Shown in pieces: positions 56,997 to 64,000 of a stretch of 64,000 nucleotides of DNA (positions are counted from its first letter, which is position 1; each line of letters opens with the position of its first letter). Source of the stretch: Bosea sp. (in: a-proteobacteria) (GTDB lineage Bacteria; Pseudomonadota; Alphaproteobacteria; Rhizobiales; Beijerinckiaceae); the NCBI GenBank assembly GCA_023910605.1, contig JAAVVV010000001.1:3524698-3588697 (forward strand), in the 5' to 3' direction. A program made the translations under genes and the position numbers. The notes beneath the pieces are model-generated. The model saw only the letters and a program-made list of their open reading frames with translations. It did no database searches and was not told the DNA's origin.

Positions 56997-59813
56997 TCAG
57001 GCGACCTGCCCGTGGCAGTGCTTGTACTTCTTGCCGGAGCCGCACGGGCACGGCTCGTTGCGGCCGACGCGGCCCCAGCTGGACGGATCGTTGGGATCGC
57101 GCTGGCTCTGCGCCACGGCCTCGGCCGGGGCGAACATGGCCGTCTGATCGCCGAGCGGCGCCTGGCCGAGCGCCGGCTGGGCATCGGCCGGCGGCTCCTC
57201 GAAACGCACCTCGACGCGCATGACCTGGCCCGTGACCTGCTCGCGCAGCTTGTCGATCAGCCCGTCGAAGAGCTGGAACGCCTCGGCCTTGTATTCGTTG
57301 AGCGGATCGCGCTGGGCCAGCCCGCGCCAACCCACCACCTGCCTGAGGTGGTCGAGCGTGACGAGATGCTCGCGCCACAGATGGTCGAGCATCTGCAGCA
57401 GCACCTGCTTCTCGACATAGGCCATGACCTCGTCGCCATTGCGCGCGATGCGGGCCGAGTAGTCGTCATCCGCCGCCTTCAGGATGCGCTCGCGCATCTC
57501 CTCGTCGGCGATGCCGTCCTCCTTGGCCCACTCATCGACCGGCAGATCAAGGTTGAGATTCTGCAACACCTCGGCCTTGAGCCCTGCCACGTCCCACTGT
57601 TCGGGATAGGCGTCGGGCGGAATGTGGTGGCGCACGACATCGTCGACCACCTGGCTGCGCATTTCGTTGATCGTCTCGCGCACGGACGGCTGGCGCATGA
57701 AGTCGCGGCGCTGCTCGAACACGACCTTGCGCTGGTCGTTCATCACGTCATCGTATTTGAGGATGTTCTTGCGGGTGTCGAAGTTGCGCGCCTCGACCTT
57801 GCCCTGCGCCTTCTCCACCGCCTTGTTGATCCAGGGATGGATGATCGCCTCGCCCTCCTGAAGGCCGAGCTTCTGCAGCATGCCGTCCATCCGGTCAGAG
57901 CCGAAGATGCGCATCAGGTCATCCTGCAACGACAGGAAGAACTTCGAGCGGCCGGGGTCGCCCTGGCGGCCAGCGCGGCCGCGAAGCTGGTTGTCGATGC
58001 GGCGGCTTTCATGACGTTCGGTGCCGATGATGTAGAGTCCGCCCGGCATGGTCACGGTCTTGGCGGCGCGGGAGCCCTTGGCCGGCTCCACCTCGATCTC
58101 CTCGCGCGCATTCAGCACGATCTGGCGGAAGCGTTCGACCTCCTCCTTGATCGCCGCGATGCGGGCCTGCTTCTCGGGCCCGTCCTCCATGCCGGCCGTC
58201 TCGGTCTGGATGCGCATCTCGACCGAGCCGCCGAGCTTGATGTCGGTGCCGCGCCCGGCCATGTTGGTGGCGATGGTGATCGCGCCCGGCACGCCGGCCT
58301 CGGCCACGATGTAGGCCTCCTGCTCGTGGAAGCGGGCGTTCAGCACGGCGAACTGCCTGGTCGCCTTGCCCTCCCGCGCGGCCTTGTAGAGGCTGTCGAG
58401 CGCGTTGGGCTGGGCGAAGTCGAGCTGCTTGTAGCCCGCCTTGACGAGCAGTTCGGCGACCAGCTCCGAGCGCTCGATCGAGGCGGTGCCGACCAGCACC
58501 GGCTGCATGCGGGCCGAGGCCTTCTCGAGCTCGACGATGATCGCCTTCACCTTCTCCTCGAAGGTGCGGAACACAGAGTCATCCTCGTCGACGCGCTGCA
58601 CGGGGACATTGGTCGGGATCTCGACCACGTCGAGCTTGTAGATCTGCTGGAACTCCTCCGCCTCGGTCGCGGCTGTGCCCGTCATGCCGCCAAGCTTCTC
58701 GTAAAGCCGGAAATAGTTCTGGAAGGTGATCGAGGCCAGCGTCGCGTTCTCGGGCTGGATCTGGACCTTCTCCTTCGCTTCGAGCGCCTGGTGCAGGCCT
58801 TCGGAGTAACGCCGCCCCGGCATCATGCGGCCGGTGAACTCGTCGATGATGACGACCTCGTCATTGCGCACGATGTAGTCCTTGTCGCGCGTGAACAGCG
58901 TGTGGGCGCGCAGGGCCTGGTTGAGGTGATGCACGATCGAGACGTTGGCGGCGTCATAGAGCCCGCCCTCGCGGAGCAGGCCGGCCGCGCGGATGATCTC
59001 CTCCATCTTCTCCGTGCCCGCCTCGGTCAGCGAGACCTGGCGCTGCTTCTCGTCGAGATCGTAGTCGGCGCGGTCCAGCCGCGGAATCAGCGCATCGAGC
59101 GCCACATAGAGGTCGGAGCGGTCTTCGGTCGGGCCCGAGATGATCAGCGGCGTGCGCGCCTCGTCGACGAGGATGGAGTCGACCTCGTCCACGATCGCAA
59201 AGGCATGGCCACGCTGCACCATCTGGGCGAAGTCATACTTCATGTTGTCGCGCAGATAGTCGAAGCCGAACTCGTTGTTCGTGCCGTAGGTGATGTCGCA
59301 GACATAGGCCGCGTGCCGCTCGGCATCGTCGACGCCGTGCACCACCACGCCCGTGGTCATGCCCAGGAAGCTGTAGATCTGGCCCATCCAGCCCGCGTCG
59401 CGACGGGCGAGGTAATCGTTGACCGTGACGACATGGACGCCCCGGCCGGCCAGCGCATTGAGATAGACTGCGAGCGTGGAGACGAGCGTCTTGCCTTCGC
59501 CGGTCTTCATTTCGGCGATCGAGCCCTCGTGCAGCACCATACCGCCGATGAGCTGCACATCGTAGTGGCGCTGGCCGAGCGTGCGCTTGGCCGCTTCGCG
59601 AACGGTCGCGAAAGCGGGCACGAGCAGATCGTCGAGGCTCTTGCCAGCGGCCAACTGCTCGCGGAACTGGGCGGTCTTGCCGCGCAGCTCCTCATCGCTG
59701 AGCTTCGCATATTCGGCCTCCAGCGCGTTGATGGCGTCCACCCGAGGCCGGTAGCCCTTGACGCGGCGGTCATTGACAGAACCGAACAGTTTCTTCGCCA
59801 AGGCGCCAAACAT
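56997..59813 (-). CDS. secA: preprotein translocase ATPase SecA
   Basis: SecA drives secretory proteins through SecYEG. The 938 residues show the Walker A TGEGKT (residues 104-109), the DEVD box in [22 protein letters not shown], the preprotein cross-linking domain, the second nucleotide domain with [14 protein letters not shown] and [25 protein letters not shown], the helical scaffold and wing, and the C-terminal zinc motif [15 protein letters not shown] that binds SecB and ribosomes. It is monocistronic on the minus strand. Confidence 0.98.
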   Translation of the reverse strand: MFGALAKKLFGSVNDRRVKGYRPRVDAINALEAEYAKLSDEELRGKTAQFREQLAAGKSLDDLLVPAFATVREAAKRTLGQRHYDVQLIGGMVLHEGSIAEMKTGEGKTLVSTLAVYLNALAGRGVHVVTVNDYLARRDAGWMGQIYSFLGMTTGVVVHGVDDAERHAAYVCDITYGTNNEFGFDYLRDNMKYDFAQMVQRGHAFAIVDEVDSILVDEARTPLIISGPTEDRSDLYVALDALIPRLDRADYDLDEKQRQVSLTEAGTEKMEEIIRAAGLLREGGLYDAANVSIVHHLNQALRAHTLFTRDKDYIVRNDEVVIIDEFTGRMMPGRRYSEGLHQALEAKEKVQIQPENATLASITFQNYFRLYEKLGGMTGTAATEAEEFQQIYKLDVVEIPTNVPVQRVDEDDSVFRTFEEKVKAIIVELEKASARMQPVLVGTASIERSELVAELLVKAGYKQLDFAQPNALDSLYKAAREGKATRQFAVLNARFHEQEAYIVAEAGVPGAITIATNMAGRGTDIKLGGSVEMRIQTETAGMEDGPEKQARIAAIKEEVERFRQIVLNAREEIEVEPAKGSRAAKTVTMPGGLYIIGTERHESRRIDNQLRGRAGRQGDPGRSKFFLSLQDDLMRIFGSDRMDGMLQKLGLQEGEAIIHPWINKAVEKAQGKVEARNFDTRKNILKYDDVMNDQRKVVFEQRRDFMRQPSVRETINEMRSQVVDDVVRHHIPPDAYPEQWDVAGLKAEVLQNLNLDLPVDEWAKEDGIADEEMRERILKAADDDYSARIARNGDEVMAYVEKQVLLQMLDHLWREHLVTLDHLRQVVGWRGLAQRDPLNEYKAEAFQLFDGLIDKLREQVTGQVMRVEVRFEEPPADAQPALGQAPLGDQTAMFAPAEAVAQSQRDPNDPSSWGRVGRNEPCPCGSGKKYKHCHGQVA

Positions 59814-60215
59814 GCGTTGTCTTTCTCAAGCAGGCTGCCTCGGGCTGGTCAGCGCCGGCAGGCCTTGAAGGGAGTCTGTTGAATGCGTTGCGCGCACGCA
59901 TACAGCCGCGGGCCCTTGCGGTCCAGCGTCGTGCCGACATGTGGGGTCTGACACGGCCTCAGCACAAGCCCTGACGCAAGCTCAGGCGCGGCCAATCGGG
60001 GTTTGGCCAGGCCTTCCCGGCCGGCTCCAGGGCAAGGCGTGCCGGCGGCCAGGTCTGGCCGACGCCAGACCCTTGCTGACGGCAAGGTGAAGCGCGCTGC
60101 GCGCACCGGAGCGCAAGCGCACTTGCCAAGGCCCTTGAGGGCTGGCAGGTGAAACTTACAGCAGATGATCTGCATAGCAACTGAACTGCAAACTTGGCCA
60201 TCTTGAGGATACGTG
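59814..60215. other. divergent intergenic region secA / parvulin
   Basis: About 400 GC-rich bases with several short inverted repeats (for example around GGCCAGGCC and GCCGGC near 60010-60040). No coding frame with a ribosome binding site is present. It should hold both promoters; an A/T-richer stretch lies at 60155-60200 just before the parvulin gene. Confidence 0.4.
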
Positions 60216-61046
60216 ATGTCCCACACCGCAATCCGTACTGTCCGCATGTTCGTGTCGGCCGCCATCCTCGGCGCGGGCCTCGCCGCCAGTCCCGTCATGG
60301 CGCAGGACAACAAGGTCGTCGCGCGCATCGACGGCATGGACATCACCGAGCAGGAGATCGCCCTTGCGGGCGAGGATCTCGGGGAGCGCATCGCCCAGGT
60401 TCCGGCGGCCCAGCGCCGCGACTACCTCATCGGCTATCTCTCCGACCTCAAGATCGGAGCCCGCGCCGCCGAACGCGCCAAGATCACGGAAGCCCCCGAA
60501 TTCGCCCTGCGCCTCGCCTACTTCCGCCAGAAGGTCCTGATGGACGAGTTCATCGCCCGCCAGTCGAAGATCGCCGCCACGCCGGAAGCGGCGCGCAAAC
60601 TCTTCGACGACGCCATGAAGACCATGAAGCCGGATCAGGAAGTTCGCGCCCGCCACATCCTGGTCGAGAAGGAGGACGAGGCGAAGGCCGCGCTTGCCCG
60701 TGTGCGCAGCGGCGAGGATTTCGCCAAGGTTGCGGCCGAGCTCTCGAAGGATCCCGGTTCGGGCAAGGAAGGCGGCGATCTTGGTTACTTCACGCAGGAC
60801 CGCATGGTGCCGCAGTTCGGAGCCATGGCCTTCCAGCTCAAGCCAGGCGAGGTTTCCGAGCCTGTGCAGACACAGTTCGGCTGGCACGTCATCAGGGTCG
60901 AGGACAAACGCGACCGTCCCCTGCCCAGGTTCGAGGACGTGAAGGGTGAGATCGAGACCTATCTGATGCGCAAGGCCCAGCAGGACATCGTGCTCAGCCT
61001 GCGCGGCGACCTCAAGCTCGAGCGGCTCGACCAGCCCAAGCCCTGA
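60216..61046 (+). CDS. periplasmic parvulin-type peptidyl-prolyl isomerase
   Basis: The 276-residue protein has a signal peptide (MFVSAAILGAGLAASPVMAQ, cleaved near residue 30), a SurA-like N-terminal chaperone region (VVARIDGMDITEQEIALAGEDL), and one parvulin domain (RARHILVEKEDEAKAALARVRSGEDFAKVAAELSKDPGSGKEGGDLGYF, then MVPQFGAMAFQLKPGEVSEPVQTQFGWHVIRVED). It assists folding of exported proteins. GAGGA precedes ATG 60216. It is divergent from secA, which fits an export theme, and 123 bases before argJ. Confidence 0.92.
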   Translation: MSHTAIRTVRMFVSAAILGAGLAASPVMAQDNKVVARIDGMDITEQEIALAGEDLGERIAQVPAAQRRDYLIGYLSDLKIGARAAERAKITEAPEFALRLAYFRQKVLMDEFIARQSKIAATPEAARKLFDDAMKTMKPDQEVRARHILVEKEDEAKAALARVRSGEDFAKVAAELSKDPGSGKEGGDLGYFTQDRMVPQFGAMAFQLKPGEVSEPVQTQFGWHVIRVEDKRDRPLPRFEDVKGEIETYLMRKAQQDIVLSLRGDLKLERLDQPKP

Positions 61047-61169
61047 TCCCGGCGCGGGCTCAGGCTCCGCTTTCACTGCGGGCCGCCATGGCGTGGCGCG
61101 CCTTGACCTGCCCGGCCATTGGCGGCATTGCCGGATCGTGATCGCTTCATCGTTCCGGAGTATGCCGCC

Positions 61170-62420
61170 ATGGCTGGCAAGGATGTCCCCGTTTCGCCGC
61201 TTGCGCCGAAATCCTATCCCGAAGCGCCCGCCATCGAAGGCGTGACCTTCGCCACGGCCGAGGCGGGCATCCGTTACAAGAACCGCCGCGATGTCTTCAT
61301 GGCGCTTCTTGCCGAAGGCACCGAGGTGGCGGGGGTCCTCACCACTTCCAGATGCCCCGGCGCGCCGGTCGAATGGTGCCGCGAGGCGCTCAGGGGCGGC
61401 AGGGCCCGCGCGCTCGTGGTCAATTCGGGCAACGCCAATGCCTTCACCGGCCTCAAGGGGCGTCAGTCGGTCAAGCTGACGGCCGAGATCGCGGCCAGGG
61501 CCGCCGGGTGCAGGCCGGGCGAGGTCTTCATCTCCTCAACGGGCGTGATCGGCGAGCCGCTGGACGCGACAAGGTTCGAGGGCGTGCTCGACGCCTGCGT
61601 CCGCGACGCGAGGAACGGGCCCTGGCTCGATGCCGCCCGCGCCATCATGACAACCGACACCTACCCCAAGGTCGCGGTCCGCAAGGCCAGGCTCGGCGGC
61701 GTCGAGGTCAACCTCGTGGGCATCGCCAAGGGCGCGGGCATGATCGCCCCCGACATGGCGACGATGCTGTCCTATGTGTTCACCGATGCCCCCATCGCGG
61801 CGCCGGCGCTGCAGGCCATGCTCTCGGCCGGCGTCAAGGCCTCGTTCAACGCCATCACCGTCGACAGCGACACCTCGACCTCCGACACGCTCCTCGCCTT
61901 CGCCACCCAGGCGGCCGGCAAGCGCGGCGCGCCCCGGATCGAGGCGACGAATGATCGCCGCGCCGCCGCCTTCCGCAAGGCCTTCGACAGCCTGCTGCTC
62001 GAGCTGGCGCAGATGGTGGTCCGCGATGGCGAAGGGGCCCGCAAGTTCGTCGGCGTGACGGTCGAGGGCGCCGTCTCCAACGCCTCGGCAAAGCGCATCG
62101 CGTTGTCCATCGCCAATTCGCCGCTGGTCAAAACCGCCATCGCCGGCGAGGACGCGAACTGGGGACGCATCGTCATGGCTGTCGGCAAGGCCGGCGAGCC
62201 CGCCGAGCGCGATCGCCTCGACATCTATTTCGGCGACATCCGCGTCGCCACGGGCGGAGCGCGCGATCCGGACTATTCCGAAGCCGCCACCACGGCCTAC
62301 ATGCGCGGCGAGGACCTGGCGATCCGCGTCGGGCTGGGGCTGGGGCGCGGCCGCGCCACCGTCTGGACCTGCGACCTGACCAAGGCCTATGTCGAGATCA
62401 ACGGCGACTACCGTTCGTGA
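61170..62420 (+). CDS. argJ: bifunctional ornithine acetyltransferase / N-acetylglutamate synthase
   Basis: ArgJ recycles the acetyl group between N-acetylornithine and glutamate in arginine synthesis. From ATG 61170 (GGAG upstream) it has 416 residues. The proenzyme cuts itself at the Ala-Thr bond in [14 protein letters not shown], and this motif is intact. Further blocks are [36 protein letters not shown] and the ending [12 protein letters not shown]. It heads an operon with an exporter and mutT, each coupled or closely spaced. Confidence 0.97.
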   Translation: MAGKDVPVSPLAPKSYPEAPAIEGVTFATAEAGIRYKNRRDVFMALLAEGTEVAGVLTTSRCPGAPVEWCREALRGGRARALVVNSGNANAFTGLKGRQSVKLTAEIAARAAGCRPGEVFISSTGVIGEPLDATRFEGVLDACVRDARNGPWLDAARAIMTTDTYPKVAVRKARLGGVEVNLVGIAKGAGMIAPDMATMLSYVFTDAPIAAPALQAMLSAGVKASFNAITVDSDTSTSDTLLAFATQAAGKRGAPRIEATNDRRAAAFRKAFDSLLLELAQMVVRDGEGARKFVGVTVEGAVSNASAKRIALSIANSPLVKTAIAGEDANWGRIVMAVGKAGEPAERDRLDIYFGDIRVATGGARDPDYSEAATTAYMRGEDLAIRVGLGLGRGRATVWTCDLTKAYVEINGDYRS

Positions 62421-63331
62421 ACGCGGCCGGTCCGGATCGGAGCGCCTCCACGCTCTTCGTCGCCTCGCATCTGGCCATCTGCGCCGCCACCTGGGGATCG
62501 AGCTTCATCTTCATCAAGCTCACGCGCGGGGAGGTCGATCCCATCACGCTCTCCTTCATCCGCGCCGCCATCGCTGCGACGGCGATGGCGGCATGGGTGA
62601 TGCTGCTGCGCCAGGTCCCCTGGCCTGCCCGCAGCGAAATCCAGGACTGGCTGGTGCTCGGCAGCGTCAATGGCTGGATTCCGAACATCCTGGTGGCCTT
62701 CGCGCTCGAGCGCATGGCGGCGGGGATGGCCTCGATGGTGCAGGCGGCGACGCCGCTGTTCACCGCGCTCTTCGCCCACATGCTGTTCGCCGACGAGCGG
62801 CTGACGCGCCAGCGCGTCGTCGGAATCCTGGTCGGGTTTGCCGGCACGCTGCTGCTGATCGGCCCGCGCCTGACCGAGGGCGGGGCCGAGACGCTCGCCG
62901 TCATCGCCATGATCGCGGTCGTGGTCTGCTATGGCTCGGGCAACATCTACACGCGCTTTCGCCGCGCCTCCCGGCCGGAGCGGCTGGCGCTTGGCCAGCA
63001 GATGATCTCGGCCATGGTGTCGGCCCCGCTGGCGATGGCGATCGCCGGTCCGCTCGCCACCGCCGCAGCGATGCAGGCGCATGGCTGGCCGCTGTTCATT
63101 CTCGGCTCGGTCTGCACGGCGCTGCCGATCCTCATCTTCATGCAGCTCATCACGCGCGCCGGCCCCACCAAGGCGTCCATGACGAGCTATCTCGCGCCCG
63201 CGACGGCTGTGATGCTGTCCGTCATCGTGCTCGGCGAGACGCTCTCGCCCTGGCAGATGGCGGGCGGCGCGGTCATCCTCGTGGGCGTCGCCATCATCAC
63301 CCTTGCGCCGGCAGCCCTGCGGCGCGCCTGA
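62417..63331 (+). CDS. EamA/DMT-family transporter
   Basis: The 304-residue protein has ten membrane segments with the EamA pattern: [31 protein letters not shown] and later [21 protein letters not shown], then [26 protein letters not shown]. The GTG start at 62417 overlaps the argJ stop (GTGA). Location in an argJ operon suggests a possible link to amino acid export, which is not shown. Confidence 0.85.
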   Translation: MNAAGPDRSASTLFVASHLAICAATWGSSFIFIKLTRGEVDPITLSFIRAAIAATAMAAWVMLLRQVPWPARSEIQDWLVLGSVNGWIPNILVAFALERMAAGMASMVQAATPLFTALFAHMLFADERLTRQRVVGILVGFAGTLLLIGPRLTEGGAETLAVIAMIAVVVCYGSGNIYTRFRRASRPERLALGQQMISAMVSAPLAMAIAGPLATAAAMQAHGWPLFILGSVCTALPILIFMQLITRAGPTKASMTSYLAPATAVMLSVIVLGETLSPWQMAGGAVILVGVAIITLAPAALRRA

Positions 63332-63344
63332 ACGGAGACGGGCC

Positions 63345-63752
63345 GTGCTGAAGCTCACTCTCGTCGTCGCCTGCGCCCTCGTCGATGCAGATGGCCGCGT
63401 GCTGGTCACCCAGCGGCCCGACGGCAAGCCATTGGCCGGACTCTGGGAGTTTCCCGGAGGCAAGCTAGAGCCGGGCGAAAGGCCGGAAGCGGCGCTGATC
63501 CGCGAACTTTCCGAAGAGCTTGGCATATCCGTGCAGGAGCCTTGCCTCGCCCCCCTCACCTTCGCGAGCCATGGCTATGAGGGCTTCCATCTGCTGATGC
63601 CGCTCTACATCTGCCGCCGCTGGGAGGGCGCGCCGGCCTCGCGCGAAGGCCAGGCGATACGATGGATCAGGCCAGGCATGCTGCGCAGCCTCGCCATGCC
63701 GCCAGCCGACGAGCCCCTGATCCCGGCGCTGATCGATCTGCTGGGTCCGTGA
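63345..63752 (+). CDS. mutT: NUDIX hydrolase, 8-oxo-dGTP diphosphatase (MutT) type
   Basis: MutT cleans oxidised nucleotides from the pool. The NUDIX box is complete: GGKLEPGERPEAALIRELSEELGI. I start it at GTG 63345 (GGAG upstream), giving 135 residues; the opening LKLTLVVACALVDADGRVLVTQRP is typical of MutT. The C-terminal PADEPLIPALIDLL completes the fold. It begins 13 bases after the transporter and ends the argJ operon. In this genus-level context it is often fused or adjacent to argJ. Confidence 0.9.
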   Translation: MLKLTLVVACALVDADGRVLVTQRPDGKPLAGLWEFPGGKLEPGERPEAALIRELSEELGISVQEPCLAPLTFASHGYEGFHLLMPLYICRRWEGAPASREGQAIRWIRPGMLRSLAMPPADEPLIPALIDLLGP

Positions 63753-63762
63753 GGGCCTGCGC

Positions 63763-64000
63763 TCAGCGCCCGCCGCGCATGATGAGCTTGTCGTCGCGCA
63801 CCTCATAGGAGGCGAGCCGCTCAAGGAAGCTCATGCCGAGCAGGTTGTCGGACAGAGTGCCTGGCCGCGCCACCAGCGCATCCACCCGCGTCTCCACGAT
63901 CGAGCCGATGGTGACGCGGTCGAGCCGAACCTGCGCAGCGGTGGTGCGCCCGTTGGCCGTGATGACGTTGACGTTGTAGCTCAGCTTTGCAGGCTCAAGC
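63763..64000 (-). CDS. retropepsin-like aspartic protease, C-terminal part
   Basis: The window ends inside this gene; the 78 C-terminal codons are present. The segment TANGRTTAAQVRLDRVTIGSIV followed by LVARPGTLSDNLLGMSFLERLASYEVRDDKLIMRG is the C-terminal half of the TIGR02281-type aspartic protease family, anchored in the envelope in Alphaproteobacteria. The catalytic aspartate would lie upstream, beyond the window. It is convergent with mutT. Confidence 0.8.
   Translation of the reverse strand, partial: LEPAKLSYNVNVITANGRTTAAQVRLDRVTIGSIVETRVDALVARPGTLSDNLLGMSFLERLASYEVRDDKLIMRGGR

Noticed and set aside
57012..59882. A 956-codon open frame antisense to secA
   Set aside because: Long antisense frames are expected in GC-rich coding DNA with strong third-position bias; the translation is low-complexity (rich in His, Leu, Arg, Asp) and SecA on the other strand is unambiguous.

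Overview
The window is a GC-rich chromosomal segment of an alphaproteobacterium, most likely from the order Hyphomicrobiales (Rhizobiales). The clues are the SOS operators of the form GAAC-N7-GAAC (GTTC-N7-GTTC), the imuA-imuB-dnaE2 mutagenesis cassette, a ROSE-like RNA thermometer before an Hsp20 gene, the cysteine-free form of ribosomal protein L36, metX-metW, an Lrp-type regulator divergent from putA, and a Bradyrhizobium-like flagellin. No rRNA, tRNA or CRISPR array was seen. Genus-level placement is not possible from the sequence alone.

Layout. Positions 20-6971 (minus strand) hold glutamate synthase, with gltB and gltD separated by a hicA-hicB toxin-antitoxin pair and a YbjQ-family gene, all packed head to tail. 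Positions 7596-15529 hold threonine aldolase, Hsp20, an esterase, a HisN-type phosphatase, a small LexA-controlled gene of unknown function, a ChaC-like cyclotransferase, a DUF2125 protein and metX-metW. Positions 15662-18647 form a tyrosine-branch operon (chorismate mutase, hisC-type aminotransferase, prephenate dehydrogenase), followed by an orphan opgG. Positions 20416-24798 look like an accessory patch, partly lower in GC: a gene fragment, a transporter coupled to a tiny gene, a GNAT/FeeM-like acyltransferase coupled to another small gene, a LysR regulator and an IS5-type transposase remnant.

Positions 24799-31702 hold pyrophosphatase and the SOS mutagenesis operon. Positions 31763-35464 hold the proline catabolism pair lrp/putA. 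Positions 35487-39073 hold a hydrolase, a TPR protein, rpmJ and a D-amino-acid dehydrogenase homologue under a tandem glycine riboswitch. Positions 39530-51020 form the motility block: a lone flagellin, a divergent degenerate receiver and a nine-gene chemotaxis operon (STAS, cheY, cheA, cheW, receptor, cheR, cheD, cheB, cheY). The remainder is housekeeping: exporters, a glyoxalase II-like enzyme, a methyltransferase, accA, an L,D-transpeptidase-like lipoprotein, secA, a parvulin, argJ, mutT and the end of an aspartic protease gene.

The most interesting signals are regulatory. A palindrome GTTGTAT-N9-ATACAAC recurs before the flagellin gene and twice before the chemotaxis operon. Two LexA boxes sit directly before an unknown 135-residue protein. 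A hairpin with one bulged G occludes the Hsp20 Shine-Dalgarno. A glycine riboswitch ends in a hairpin spanning the dadA ribosome binding site. The gltB-hicAB-ybjQ-gltD arrangement is the most unusual gene order.
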